Shown: positions 17,015-25,399 of the stretch, piece by piece | Layout of the letters: the number at the start of each line of letters is the position of its first letter | How positions within the stretch are numbered: the stretch's first letter is position 1 | Source of the DNA: Alistipes timonensis JC136 | GTDB taxonomy: Bacteria > Bacteroidota > Bacteroidia > Bacteroidales > Rikenellaceae | Length of the DNA: 64,000 bases | NCBI RefSeq assembly: GCF_900107675.1 | Contig: NZ_FNRI01000007.1 | Location: 119,268 to 183,267, forward strand | Reading direction: 5' to 3' | Translations under genes and position numbers: made by a program | Notes under the pieces: generated by a model | Seen by the model: only the letters and a program-made list of their open reading frames with translations | Told to the model about the DNA's origin: nothing | Database searches by the model: none

Positions 17015-19830
17015 TCCTTAGGTGTCGTGCAGGCATCGACCAGGTAGACGATCGAGACGTAGGGCACGCCCGAACGGGCCGAAAGCCCGATCTCACACGT
17101 GCGGCTGTTCGAATAACCCGCCTTCACGCCCGAGCGTTCGATGACGGGCCGCAGTTTGCGCAGGGCCCAGGCGTTGACCTCGGGGTGCGTGAATCCGCGG
17201 TCGCCGGCGAATCCGCAGCATCCGACCTCCTCGGGCACCACCACCTCGTCGGCACACAGCCGCGCCAGCGAAACAATCACCCCGGCCAGCCCCATGCGGC
17301 GCATCGAGCAGGTGACATGCACGGCGACAGGTCCCGGCTGGGGCCGGAACTCCAGCCGGTCGCGCAGGAAGGTCCAGATAAACTCCGCCGGTTCGTACAA
17401 TTTCATGCGGCCGATCTTTTCGCGCATGCGGTGCAGGCACGGGCTCTGGTCGCACAGCACCGGCCAGCGACCCTCCCCGCTGGCGCGCCACAGCGCCTCT
17501 TCCAGCTCGGCGGTCTTGCGGTCGGCGATGTCGGCCATGCCCTTGCTCTCCCAGATCGTGCCGCAGCAGAGACGTTCCATGTTCTCGGGAAAAACAACCT
17601 CGTAACCTGCCTTGCGGAGCAGCGCGACCATCTTGCCGGCCAGCGGTTCCGCGACCGGGGTTTCACGGGCGAGGCCCATCGTCCGGTTGATGCAGCTCGG
17701 GAAATAGACCACCTTGTCCGGTTCCGGCGCGGGCGCCGTGCGCAGCGTTTCGGGCATCCGGTAGGCCCGCGGCATCGAAGGCAGCCATTGGGGAAGCCCC
17801 AGCGCATGCAGGCCCTTCGTCACGGTTGTCATCGTCCGCGTTCCGAACACCCGGTGCGTCGCATCGGCCATCGTCAGCACGGGGCGCAGGACGCTTTTCA
17901 GTCCGGCGAAATGACGGGCAGCGAATTCCCCGGCGGCATGTCCCGCACTCCCGGGCGGCACCCGCAACGCACGCAGGGCGTGGGTCAACTCTCCCGTATT
18001 GATTCCCACGGGACAGCTCGTCGAGCAGAGCCCGTCCCCGGCGCAGGTCCGCTCCCCGGGATAACGGTAGCCGCGTTCGAGCTCCCGCACGAGGCGCGGA
18101 TTCCCGCCGGAGGCTTTCAGCCGGGCGATCTCGCGGCGCACGACGATGCGCTGGCGCGACGAAAGGGTCAGCCCGCACGTCAGGCAGTTCACCTCGCAGA
18201 ACCCGCATTCGATGCAGCGGTCGATCAGAGGATCGGTCAGCGGCAGCGGTTTGAAATGGGAGAGATGGCAGCGGGGATCGTCGTTGAAGATCACCCCGGG
18301 GTTCAGCAGCCCCGCGGGGTCGAACAGCTCTTTGACGGCCCGCATCACGGCACAGGCGGCGTCGCCCCACTCGCGGCGAAGGAAGGGCGCCATGTTGCGC
18401 CCCGTGCCGTGCTCGGCTTTGAGCGAGCCGTCGTACCTGCCGACGACGAGTTCCGCAACGTCGTCCATCAGCGCCTCGTAGCGGGCCGCCTCGGCCGGGG
18501 TCGAGAACGACTGGTTGATGATGAAATGGTAGTTGCCCTCGAGCGCGTGCCCGTAGATGCAGGCGTCGTCGTAGCCGTGGCGGGCAATCAACGCCTGCAG
18601 TTCGGCGGTCGCACGGGGCAGGTCCCCGATATGAAAGGCGACATCTTCGATCAGGCAGGTGGTCCCGGCGGGACGGCTGCCGCCCACCGCCGGGAAGATG
18701 CCCGAACGGAGGGCCCAAAACTTCGCCTGCTCGGCCGGATCGTCGGTGAACCGGGCGGGAACATAAAGCGCAAAGCGCCCCAGCAACTCCCCGATGCGGA
18801 CGACGTTGGCGGCCAGCTCCTCGGGTGTGTGAGCCTTGGTCTCGGTCAGCAGGGCCGTCAACCCCTCGCCCGTGGCATCGCCGACCGATGCCAGCGACTT
18901 GCGGTCGAGCATCTCGGCGCTGTGCACGATGCGCTCCCCGGCGGCGTCCTGCAATTTGCGCATCTCCACGACGGCCCGGCTCGCCTCGCCGATGTCGCTG
19001 AAATAGACCATCGCGCTGGCCTTGTGTTCGTATTCGCGCTCGGTGCGCATCGTAACCCCGGCCAGAAACGCCAGCGTCCCCTCGGAACCGACCATAAGGT
19101 GGGCGATGATCTCGAACGGATCGTCGAAGCGCACCAGCGGCAGCAGGTTCAGCCCCATGACATTTTTGATCGAATATTTATGCAGGATACGCTCCGTCAG
19201 GGCCTTGTCGCCGCGAACCCGGTCGCGCAGCGCTTCAATGGCTCGCAGGAACTCCGCATGGCTCTCCGAAAAGGCCCGGCGGCTCGCCTCGTCACCCGTA
19301 TCGAGCAGCGTGCCGTCGGCCAGCACCAGGCGCGCCGAAAGCAGCATCCGGTCGCTGTTGGCGTGGGTGCCGCAATTCATGCCCGAGGCGTTGTTCATCA
19401 CGATACCGCCCACCATCGCGCTTCGGATCGAAGCCGGGTCGGGCGGGAAGCGGTATCCATACGATTTCAGCACCTCGTTGACCCGGGCCCCCACGACGCC
19501 GGGCTGAAGCCGCACGGCGCGGCCTCCGTCGAGCACCTCGCAGCGCTCCCAATGCTTACCCGCCACCACGAGCACCGAGTCGCTGACGGCCTGCCCCGAG
19601 AGGCTCGTGCCCGCGGCCCGGAAGGTCAGGGGCACACCCAGCCGGGCGGCCTCCTGCATGAGCCGCACGACCTCGTCTTCGCCGGCGGCACGCACGACGA
19701 TCTGCGGAACGAGGCGGTAAAAGCCCGCGTCGGCGCCCCACGCCAGCCGGCGCAGATAATCGGTATAAACCCGTTCGCGGGGCATGAAAGCACGCACGGC
19801 GTGCAGAAATCTGCGGTATTTTTCGGTCAT
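16999..19830 (-). CDS. FAD- and Fe-S-binding D-lactate-dehydrogenase-like oxidoreductase
   Basis: A 943-residue fusion of a GlcD-like flavoprotein and a GlpC/CCG-type iron-sulfur protein. The frame runs upstream to 20331 into the ROK gene, but the ATG at 19830 starts the recognisable fold. Visible: the FAD-binding loop FRAAGTSLSGQAVSD, GGIVMNNASGMNCGTH, AEHGTGRNMAPF, two ferredoxin clusters (CIECGFCEVNC near residue 540; CAGDGLCSTSCPVG near 595), then CCG motifs (CCGTIWESKG near 755; CCGFAGDRGF near 872). Such fusions oxidise D-lactate or related 2-hydroxy acids and pass electrons to quinone or other carriers. It has its own predicted promoter at 19874 and lies after the sugar cassette's terminator, so it is probably a separate unit. 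Confidence 0.85.
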   Translation of the reverse strand: MTEKYRRFLHAVRAFMPRERVYTDYLRRLAWGADAGFYRLVPQIVVRAAGEDEVVRLMQEAARLGVPLTFRAAGTSLSGQAVSDSVLVVAGKHWERCEVLDGGRAVRLQPGVVGARVNEVLKSYGYRFPPDPASIRSAMVGGIVMNNASGMNCGTHANSDRMLLSARLVLADGTLLDTGDEASRRAFSESHAEFLRAIEALRDRVRGDKALTERILHKYSIKNVMGLNLLPLVRFDDPFEIIAHLMVGSEGTLAFLAGVTMRTEREYEHKASAMVYFSDIGEASRAVVEMRKLQDAAGERIVHSAEMLDRKSLASVGDATGEGLTALLTETKAHTPEELAANVVRIGELLGRFALYVPARFTDDPAEQAKFWALRSGIFPAVGGSRPAGTTCLIEDVAFHIGDLPRATAELQALIARHGYDDACIYGHALEGNYHFIINQSFSTPAEAARYEALMDDVAELVVGRYDGSLKAEHGTGRNMAPFLRREWGDAACAVMRAVKELFDPAGLLNPGVIFNDDPRCHLSHFKPLPLTDPLIDRCIECGFCEVNCLTCGLTLSSRQRIVVRREIARLKASGGNPRLVRELERGYRYPGERTCAGDGLCSTSCPVGINTGELTHALRALRVPPGSAGHAAGEFAARHFAGLKSVLRPVLTMADATHRVFGTRTMTTVTKGLHALGLPQWLPSMPRAYRMPETLRTAPAPEPDKVVYFPSCINRTMGLARETPVAEPLAGKMVALLRKAGYEVVFPENMERLCCGTIWESKGMADIADRKTAELEEALWRASGEGRWPVLCDQSPCLHRMREKIGRMKLYEPAEFIWTFLRDRLEFRPQPGPVAVHVTCSMRRMGLAGVIVSLARLCADEVVVPEEVGCCGFAGDRGFTHPEVNAWALRKLRPVIERSGVKAGYSNSRTCEIGLSARSGVPYVSIVYLVDACTTPKENPGA

Positions 19831-19848
19831 GTTTTTAGCAATTAAAAA

Positions 19849-19872
19849 CAGGAGAGACGACCGCCTCTCCTG
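19849..19872 (-). terminator. Rho-independent terminator of the sugar cassette
   Basis: CAGGAGAG (19849-19856) pairs perfectly with CTCTCCTG (19865-19872). On the minus strand it is followed by TTTTTAATT, a good U-tract. It lies just after the ROK kinase gene and before the dehydrogenase gene. Confidence 0.8.
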
Positions 19873-19873
19873 A

Positions 19874-19881
19874 CAAATATA
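19874..19881 (-). promoter_or_regulatory. Minus-strand -7 box for the dehydrogenase gene, abutting the upstream terminator
   Basis: Read on the minus strand this is TATATTTG, a perfect -7 element, with no convincing -33 partner. The predicted start (about 19867) falls inside the terminator stem, so a transcript starting here would lack the 5' side of the hairpin and escape termination, while read-through from the ROK gene would be stopped. Confidence 0.45.
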
Positions 19882-19907
19882 CGAAATCGGACGGTTCGTT
19901 GTAACGC

Positions 19908-20822
19908 CTAACAGCCGCCGTCCGCCTGCGCCAGCAGTCCGTAGAAGGCCGCTTCGCCGATATGCTCCGCGGGTGCGATGCGGGTCAGCCCCGCGACGTC
20001 GCTCAGTCCGTCGCGCAGGGCCGCCTCCATATAGGAGAACGAACGCGAAATCTGACCGCCCAGCAGGAGGCATTCGACGCCGTGTTCGACGAGCAGGTCG
20101 CGCAGCGCGGCGGCCAGGATGCCCCCGACCGTTGCGAACGTCTCGCGGGCCCGGGCATCCCCTTCGCCGGCCATGCGGCCCAGGTCGGCCACCGTCAGCG
20201 CCGGGTCCGTATGTCCCGCAAGCTCGCCGTAGATGCGCAGGAATCCCCGTTTCGAGGCATAGTCCTCCAGAATGCCGTCGCGGTAGGGAAGGTTGAAGAT
20301 CACCACCTTCGGGCCGCCCGCCGGGTTGCACAGCACCCGCCCGTCACGGCTCAGGGCGAAGCCCAGCCCCGTCCCGAGCGACACGAGCGCCGAAGCGCCG
20401 TATCCGGCGGCGTTGCCCCGGGCGATCTCCCCGGCCAGCGCGGCGTTCACGTCCTGCATGAAGCGTATCTCCGCATCGGCGGGAACGCCGGGCATCGCAT
20501 ACAGCACACTGCGCAGGTCGACACCGCAGATGCTATGGAACTTGTGCGTCATGCGGGAGATGCCGGCCGCATAGTCGAACGGTCCGGGAATGGCGATACC
20601 GATGCCGGCAAGCTCCATGCCCCGCTCGGCAGCGAAGGCCGCGCCCCTGGCCACCGCAGCGGCCAGGGAGCCTTCGATCTCCGCGCGCGAGCCCTCCGAA
20701 CGGACCGGACAACTGAACTCCGATCCGGGCAGGAGCCGCCCGGCGGCATCCGCCACGGCCGATTTGAGGAACGTCCCCCCGACATCGAGCAGCAGGCGGC
20801 AGCTATTCTTTGTCAAACCCAT
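19908..20822 (-). CDS. ROK-family sugar kinase
   Basis: A 304-residue cytoplasmic kinase. The N-terminal phosphate loop LLLDVGGTFLKSAV (residues 10-23), GIGIAIPGPFDY, the catalytic-Asp segment MQDVNAALAGE and a second phosphate loop SLGTGLGFAL are all present. It lacks the Cys-rich zinc motif of ROK repressors and many glucokinases, and it has no DNA-binding domain. It probably phosphorylates the hexose or related sugar made by the two isomerase-like enzymes encoded just upstream. Its first 20 bases overlap the end of the mannose-6-phosphate-isomerase-like gene, so the two are translationally coupled. Confidence 0.85.
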   Translation of the reverse strand: MGLTKNSCRLLLDVGGTFLKSAVADAAGRLLPGSEFSCPVRSEGSRAEIEGSLAAAVARGAAFAAERGMELAGIGIAIPGPFDYAAGISRMTHKFHSICGVDLRSVLYAMPGVPADAEIRFMQDVNAALAGEIARGNAAGYGASALVSLGTGLGFALSRDGRVLCNPAGGPKVVIFNLPYRDGILEDYASKRGFLRIYGELAGHTDPALTVADLGRMAGEGDARARETFATVGGILAAALRDLLVEHGVECLLLGGQISRSFSYMEAALRDGLSDVAGLTRIAPAEHIGEAAFYGLLAQADGGC

Positions 20823-22662
20823 CTTTAAGCATCGTTTTGTGGACGCTGATGGGTTCCGTGCGGAGGTTCTCGATCACGTAACGGCCCATGTCCGCGGGAA
20901 CCACGACCATATCCATGTATTCGGCATCGAAATAACGTTCGGGCTGTGCGACGGAACGGATGCGGATGCGTTCGCCGTCCACGAGCGTCAGCACGTGGAA
21001 CTTGCCGCAGGTGTCGTCCTCGATGCGTTTCTCGAATTCGAGGCGGCGCAGCGTGAAGTAGAGCAGGTCGTGCTCACCGACGATCTTCTCGGCCCAGCCG
21101 TCGCCCTCGCGCACCGTGCGGGGCTGCTGGACGATGTTGCTGCGCACCCAGCTGGTCGTGCGCTCGTAAGCCAGCGTCCGCTCGCCGTGCCACGTGTGGA
21201 TGGGGCGCGGCTTGCCGTCGAGGTCGGCGCGCAGGTAGTCGTAGAGCTTGTAGGTATAGGAGCCGATCGTGAGGCTGCCGATTTCGAGCACCACCTGGTT
21301 GCGGCCCGACGAGTGGATCGTTCCGGCGGGAAGCATCACCTGCAGACCGGGCTTCGAATCCTCGTAGCTGACATATTTCAGGTAGTCCACGGGCTTGTAT
21401 TCGGTGTCGGCCAGTTTGATATCGCGGATGAACTGCTCGGTGTCGGCTCCGTCGCGGAACCCGACGAAGGTCTTGGCGTCCTGTCCGGCCACCACCACGT
21501 AGTAGCTCTCGTCCTGACGGCCCAGTTCGCCGAAATGTTCCTGGTTGTATTTGGCTCCCGAATGCACTTGGATCGACATGTTTCCGTTGCTGTGGAACGT
21601 ATCGTCGTAGTTGAAGCGGATGGGGAAATAGCCGCCGAACTTCTCGACGCACGGCCGGCCCATGATGGCCTCGCCCTCCTTCTGCACGAACGAGAAATAG
21701 GGGAAGTCTATCTTCTCGTCCCCGGCCTCGACGACGATCGACACCTCCATCGGGATCAGGTCGAAGACCCATGCGCAGTTGCGCATCGTGTCGGGCAGAT
21801 TGCGCAGCTTTTTGACATAGGTGCCGCCCCACACGCCCTCGAGATAGACCGGCTTGCAGCGGAACGGATAGCAGGCCAGCGACCGGAAGATGTCGGACAG
21901 CGCCTCCATCGGAATCATGTGGATATGGTCGGGACGGTCCGAAGCCATGTAATAGTCGAGCAGTTCGCCGCGCAGCAGCTTGCCGCGGTGGCGCACACCC
22001 ATCTCGAAATCGGCGTAGTAGCAGCGGCGAATCACCCGGTTGGCCGGAGCGGCCACCTTGTCGCCGAGGTTGGCGAACTGGCCGCGGCGGATGCGGAGGA
22101 TCGCCTCCTTGGGCGTCACGTCGAAATAGCATTTGATGTCATAGAGTCCGCGCACCTCATCGACCAGGCATCCGCTGCCGTAGACCAACAGCACACGTCC
22201 TGTGGCGGCAGGGGCCCGGAGCGCCTCGAGGCGCTGTTTGAACGCCGCGAATTTCGCCGCGTCGAACATATCCGCGTAATCGCGCTCGATCAGGCGTCCG
22301 AACAACAGCGACGGGTCTTTCGAAGTGTCCCATTCCAGATTCGGGTTAATCATGTCGGCGATCTCCTGCTCGGATTTGAGCACCTCGGTAAAGGCCACGA
22401 CATCCAATTCGATCCCTTTGCCCAGGAGTTGCTGCGAGAGCAGGTTGACCATCCGCGTCCAATCGGCTGTGGCGTAGCCGTCGAATCCGACGACGATATT
22501 CCTGCCGGGTGCGGCCTTCAGGCGGGAGACGATATCCCCGGCCAGTGCGGCGGCAGCCTTGGGGGTTCCAGCAACGACCGCCTCGACGGTCTTCTTCGGG
22601 AGTGCCGGGCGGTTGACGGCACGGGGGTCGTCATACGGGAAAGGGTTATACATGAAACTCAT
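20803..22662 (-). CDS. Class I mannose-6-phosphate-isomerase-like protein with a degenerate kinase-like N-terminal domain
   Basis: A 619-residue protein. The C-terminal half is a double cupin of the phosphomannose isomerase type (YPFRCKPVYLEGVWGG, QVHSGAKYNQEHFGE, LPAGTIHSSGRNQVVLEIG). The first 220 residues look like a P-loop kinase of the uridine-kinase type whose Walker A motif has decayed (VVGFDGYATADWTR in place of GxxxxGKT). The pairing is known in Bacteroidetes proteins annotated as mannose-6-phosphate isomerase, but the substrate here is unproven. Given its neighbours (an isomerase and a ROK kinase), it probably interconverts an aldose and ketose, phosphorylated or free. It starts 21 bases after the upstream isomerase gene. 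Confidence 0.75.
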   Translation of the reverse strand: MSFMYNPFPYDDPRAVNRPALPKKTVEAVVAGTPKAAAALAGDIVSRLKAAPGRNIVVGFDGYATADWTRMVNLLSQQLLGKGIELDVVAFTEVLKSEQEIADMINPNLEWDTSKDPSLLFGRLIERDYADMFDAAKFAAFKQRLEALRAPAATGRVLLVYGSGCLVDEVRGLYDIKCYFDVTPKEAILRIRRGQFANLGDKVAAPANRVIRRCYYADFEMGVRHRGKLLRGELLDYYMASDRPDHIHMIPMEALSDIFRSLACYPFRCKPVYLEGVWGGTYVKKLRNLPDTMRNCAWVFDLIPMEVSIVVEAGDEKIDFPYFSFVQKEGEAIMGRPCVEKFGGYFPIRFNYDDTFHSNGNMSIQVHSGAKYNQEHFGELGRQDESYYVVVAGQDAKTFVGFRDGADTEQFIRDIKLADTEYKPVDYLKYVSYEDSKPGLQVMLPAGTIHSSGRNQVVLEIGSLTIGSYTYKLYDYLRADLDGKPRPIHTWHGERTLAYERTTSWVRSNIVQQPRTVREGDGWAEKIVGEHDLLYFTLRRLEFEKRIEDDTCGKFHVLTLVDGERIRIRSVAQPERYFDAEYMDMVVVPADMGRYVIENLRTEPISVHKTMLKDGFDKE

Positions 22663-22683
22663 AAAAAATACGATTTTATAGGG

Positions 22684-24129
22684 TTAATTGTTTATCTCGT
22701 GATATTCGAAATCCATGATCTCGGCCAGCATGCCCAGCTCGCGCAGGTAGTCGCCGTCGACGATGGCGAAATGCTGCGTGGTGCCGATCTTCAGAATCTC
22801 CTCGAAGAGCCGCTCGACGGGGACCACCGGGCGGAAAATGCTGTGCGAATAGGTGGCCAGGATGTGATCGCCTTCGAGCGAATCGACCAGCGTGGCGACC
22901 AGCTTGTAGCGGCCGTCGCACTCCACCAGCTGCGCCATGGTCTTGCGCCCCGGCGAGATGCGGTACCAGGCGAACGGAGCTCCGGCATACTTGTAGGAGG
23001 TCTTGGCGAAGCGCACGTCGCGGGCGATCACCACGTTCTGCTGCCAGGCGGGGTCGTTGTGGTCGTTGGGACCGGCATGCCCGCCGGCGAAGGTGCCGTA
23101 ATCGGATTCGATGTGGAACGGCTCGAGGAAGTTGACGTTCTTGCCCGAAATCAGTTTCAGCAGGTAGGTGATGAGCCCCGCGCCGATGTCTGCCTCGGGA
23201 ACCAGCACCGAGCAGTTGTCGTTGAACCACGGGTGATAGAACCCGGCGCGCAGGCCCACCAGCTCGAACATGGCCCGGTCGATGTCGTTGAAGACCATCA
23301 CGTCGATATCCGATCGTTCGGCCATCTTCTGCAGGCCGATCGAGGCGCGCACCGAAGCTTCGAACTTGTCGCGCGCCACGTCGTCCATCATCTTGTAGCG
23401 CGAGGTCAGCTCGCCGCAGTACGCCTGCAGCTCCTTGTCGCTCACCGCGTCGATCACCTCGCCGTAGACCGAATAGGGCAGGAAACGAATCTCGGGCCCC
23501 AGTTTGGTGAACAGGTCATAGGGGTCGATGTAGGTCGACCACATGGCCTCGTTGTAGTTGGCCAGCAGTCCCACGTTCGACTGGCGGAGAATGGCGCGGG
23601 CGCGGGCCGCCGAAGCGAAGAGGCGGATCTGCTCCGTGACCTCCTCGCGCGAACCCATCACGACCTTCACGTGCCGGCGTCCCGTACGGGGCACCGATCC
23701 GGAGGCTTCGAGCGAGCCGACGAGCGTCCCGGCGCAAAGGTAGTCGATGAAGTCGTCCTCGTCCAGCGTGTCCCGGAACGAAACATGGTCTTTGGCGACG
23801 TTGACGAAGAGGATCGGCACCTCGGGCATGTCCCGCAGGAAGCGTATCCACGCGAAGTCCTCGGACCACGAAAGGAACTCGGCGATGACGAAGTCGACCT
23901 TCTCCATGTAGAAATGGTCCATGGCGTCCATGGCCTCCTGCTTGTCGTAGACGATCCCGGGGAACACGACGTCGAGGAATCCCATCGTCGCAAGTATCTT
24001 TTTCACATCGGCGTCCTTGCGCTGGGCATACGTGCCCCGCCGGAGCCCTTCGCCCAGCGTCTTGAAGCGGGGCGACGCGATCAGCAGCAGACCTGCTTTC
24101 GCTTTTCTGGTTTTCTGGTTACTATTCAT
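22684..24129 (-). CDS. L-fucose/L-arabinose isomerase-family protein
   Basis: A 481-residue protein of the FucI/AraA-like fold. The N-terminal half carries Rossmann-like segments (MGFLDVVFPGIVYDKQEA, PILFVNVAKDH, SNVGLLANYNEAMWSTYIDP). The C-terminal half has the metal- and sugar-site region NFLEPFHIESDYGTFAGGHAGPND and a closing beta-barrel. The family isomerises free aldoses to ketoses with Mn2+; this branch is not a standard FucI or AraA (it is shorter than FucI), so the sugar is unknown. It overlaps the MFS transporter gene by 8 bases, so transport and isomerisation are tightly coupled. Confidence 0.75.
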   Translation of the reverse strand: MNSNQKTRKAKAGLLLIASPRFKTLGEGLRRGTYAQRKDADVKKILATMGFLDVVFPGIVYDKQEAMDAMDHFYMEKVDFVIAEFLSWSEDFAWIRFLRDMPEVPILFVNVAKDHVSFRDTLDEDDFIDYLCAGTLVGSLEASGSVPRTGRRHVKVVMGSREEVTEQIRLFASAARARAILRQSNVGLLANYNEAMWSTYIDPYDLFTKLGPEIRFLPYSVYGEVIDAVSDKELQAYCGELTSRYKMMDDVARDKFEASVRASIGLQKMAERSDIDVMVFNDIDRAMFELVGLRAGFYHPWFNDNCSVLVPEADIGAGLITYLLKLISGKNVNFLEPFHIESDYGTFAGGHAGPNDHNDPAWQQNVVIARDVRFAKTSYKYAGAPFAWYRISPGRKTMAQLVECDGRYKLVATLVDSLEGDHILATYSHSIFRPVVPVERLFEEILKIGTTQHFAIVDGDYLRELGMLAEIMDFEYHEINN

Positions 24130-25384
24130 GTCTGATCTTGTTATAATCCCTCATATAGAAATATTTGGCTCCGAGAAGCATCACCACGCCGCACACGAGC
24201 CACACGACGGCCAGCATCGAGATGCCGAACGACAGCCCCGCGGCCTGCTTCACCATACCCAGCACCAGCGGAGCCAGTGCGCCGATGGCGAATCCGGTCA
24301 TGATCATCACGCCCGAAGCCGAGGAGTGGTACCGGGGCGGGATGACGTCGTAAAGCACCGTGTAGGTGTTGGCGTCGAAGAACGCACGGGCGAAGCCGAA
24401 GCCGGCAAAGCCGATATAGATGACCCACAGCGTAGCCGAATTGCCCATCAGGACGATGAACGGCACGGCGGCCAGCAGTCCGAAGCCCTGCATGGCCATG
24501 CGCCACGCGGGATGCAGGCTCCCGAGCTTGTCCGAAAGGCGTCCGGCCAGCAGCACGCCGACAAAGGCGAACAGGTGGGTGTAGAACATCGAGTGAAATC
24601 CGGCGCCCGCGAGGTCCATGCCGAAATTCTCGTAGAGATAGGTCGGCATCCACGTAAGGTAGCCCGTCAGCACGAAGATCAGTCCGGCGAAGCAGACGGT
24701 GAGGATCAGGGCCGTGGGGGTCGTGAAGACCATGCGGAAGCCCTCCATCAGCCGCGGCTTGGGTTCCGCGGCCTCCGCGGCGGCGACGGCGGCCGGCTCC
24801 TTCTTGTCCTTCAGCCGCACGGCCATGACGATGCCGTGCACGACGCCGATGGCGCCGAAGATGTAAAAGGCGCTGCGCCAGCCCCACAGCTGTCCGATAT
24901 AGCCCGCGGCATAGCCGCTGATGATGATGCCGATGTAGTAGGCCGTCTGGTGGACCGACATGGCGAAGGCCCGCGTCTTGTCGTGGTACTGCGCCAGCAG
25001 CGAATAGTTGGCCGGTCCGAAGAAGGCCTCGCCGCCGCCCGTGGCGACGCTGCGCATCAGCACGAGCATCACGAAACCGTTGCAAAGGCCCGTGAACATC
25101 GTGGCCACGCTCCAGAACAGGATGCTTCCCGTGACGATCCACTTACGGCTGAAACGGTCGCCCACCAGTCCGCCGATGGGCACCAGCAGGGCGTAAAAAA
25201 GGTTGAAGACCGTGGCGATGGAGCCGATGGCCACATCGCTCAGCCCCAGATCCTCGCGGATGAGCGGAAGCACCACGTTGAAGACCTGCCGGTCGGCCTG
25301 GTTCAGGAGATAGGCGACCCACAGCAGGGCCAGCACCTCCCATTTGTACTTCGGGTTTTTCTTCCCGGCGGTTGCAGTTGTCAT
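24122..25384 (-). CDS. MFS sugar transporter
   Basis: A 420-residue inner-membrane protein with about 12 hydrophobic segments and a central charged loop (about residues 195-215, DKKEPAAVAAAEAAEPKPR). The first helix contains LLNQADRQVFNVVLPLIREDLG, and the loop between helices 2 and 3 contains GGLVGDRFSRKW, the MFS signature typical of the anion/hexuronate and general sugar branches. It probably imports the mono- or disaccharide released by the periplasmic glycosidases. It lies 15 bases after the glycoside hydrolase gene and overlaps the isomerase gene, as part of a five-gene operon. Confidence 0.85.
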   Translation of the reverse strand: MTTATAGKKNPKYKWEVLALLWVAYLLNQADRQVFNVVLPLIREDLGLSDVAIGSIATVFNLFYALLVPIGGLVGDRFSRKWIVTGSILFWSVATMFTGLCNGFVMLVLMRSVATGGGEAFFGPANYSLLAQYHDKTRAFAMSVHQTAYYIGIIISGYAAGYIGQLWGWRSAFYIFGAIGVVHGIVMAVRLKDKKEPAAVAAAEAAEPKPRLMEGFRMVFTTPTALILTVCFAGLIFVLTGYLTWMPTYLYENFGMDLAGAGFHSMFYTHLFAFVGVLLAGRLSDKLGSLHPAWRMAMQGFGLLAAVPFIVLMGNSATLWVIYIGFAGFGFARAFFDANTYTVLYDVIPPRYHSSASGVMIMTGFAIGALAPLVLGMVKQAAGLSFGISMLAVVWLVCGVVMLLGAKYFYMRDYNKIRHE

Positions 25385-25399
25385 TGGTTATAGCTTAGG

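Noticed and set aside
20590..24135. Plus-strand open frame of 1181 residues opposite the isomerase cassette
   Set aside because: It is the complement of three real minus-strand genes and shows no domain or signal, with the usual antisense amino-acid bias.
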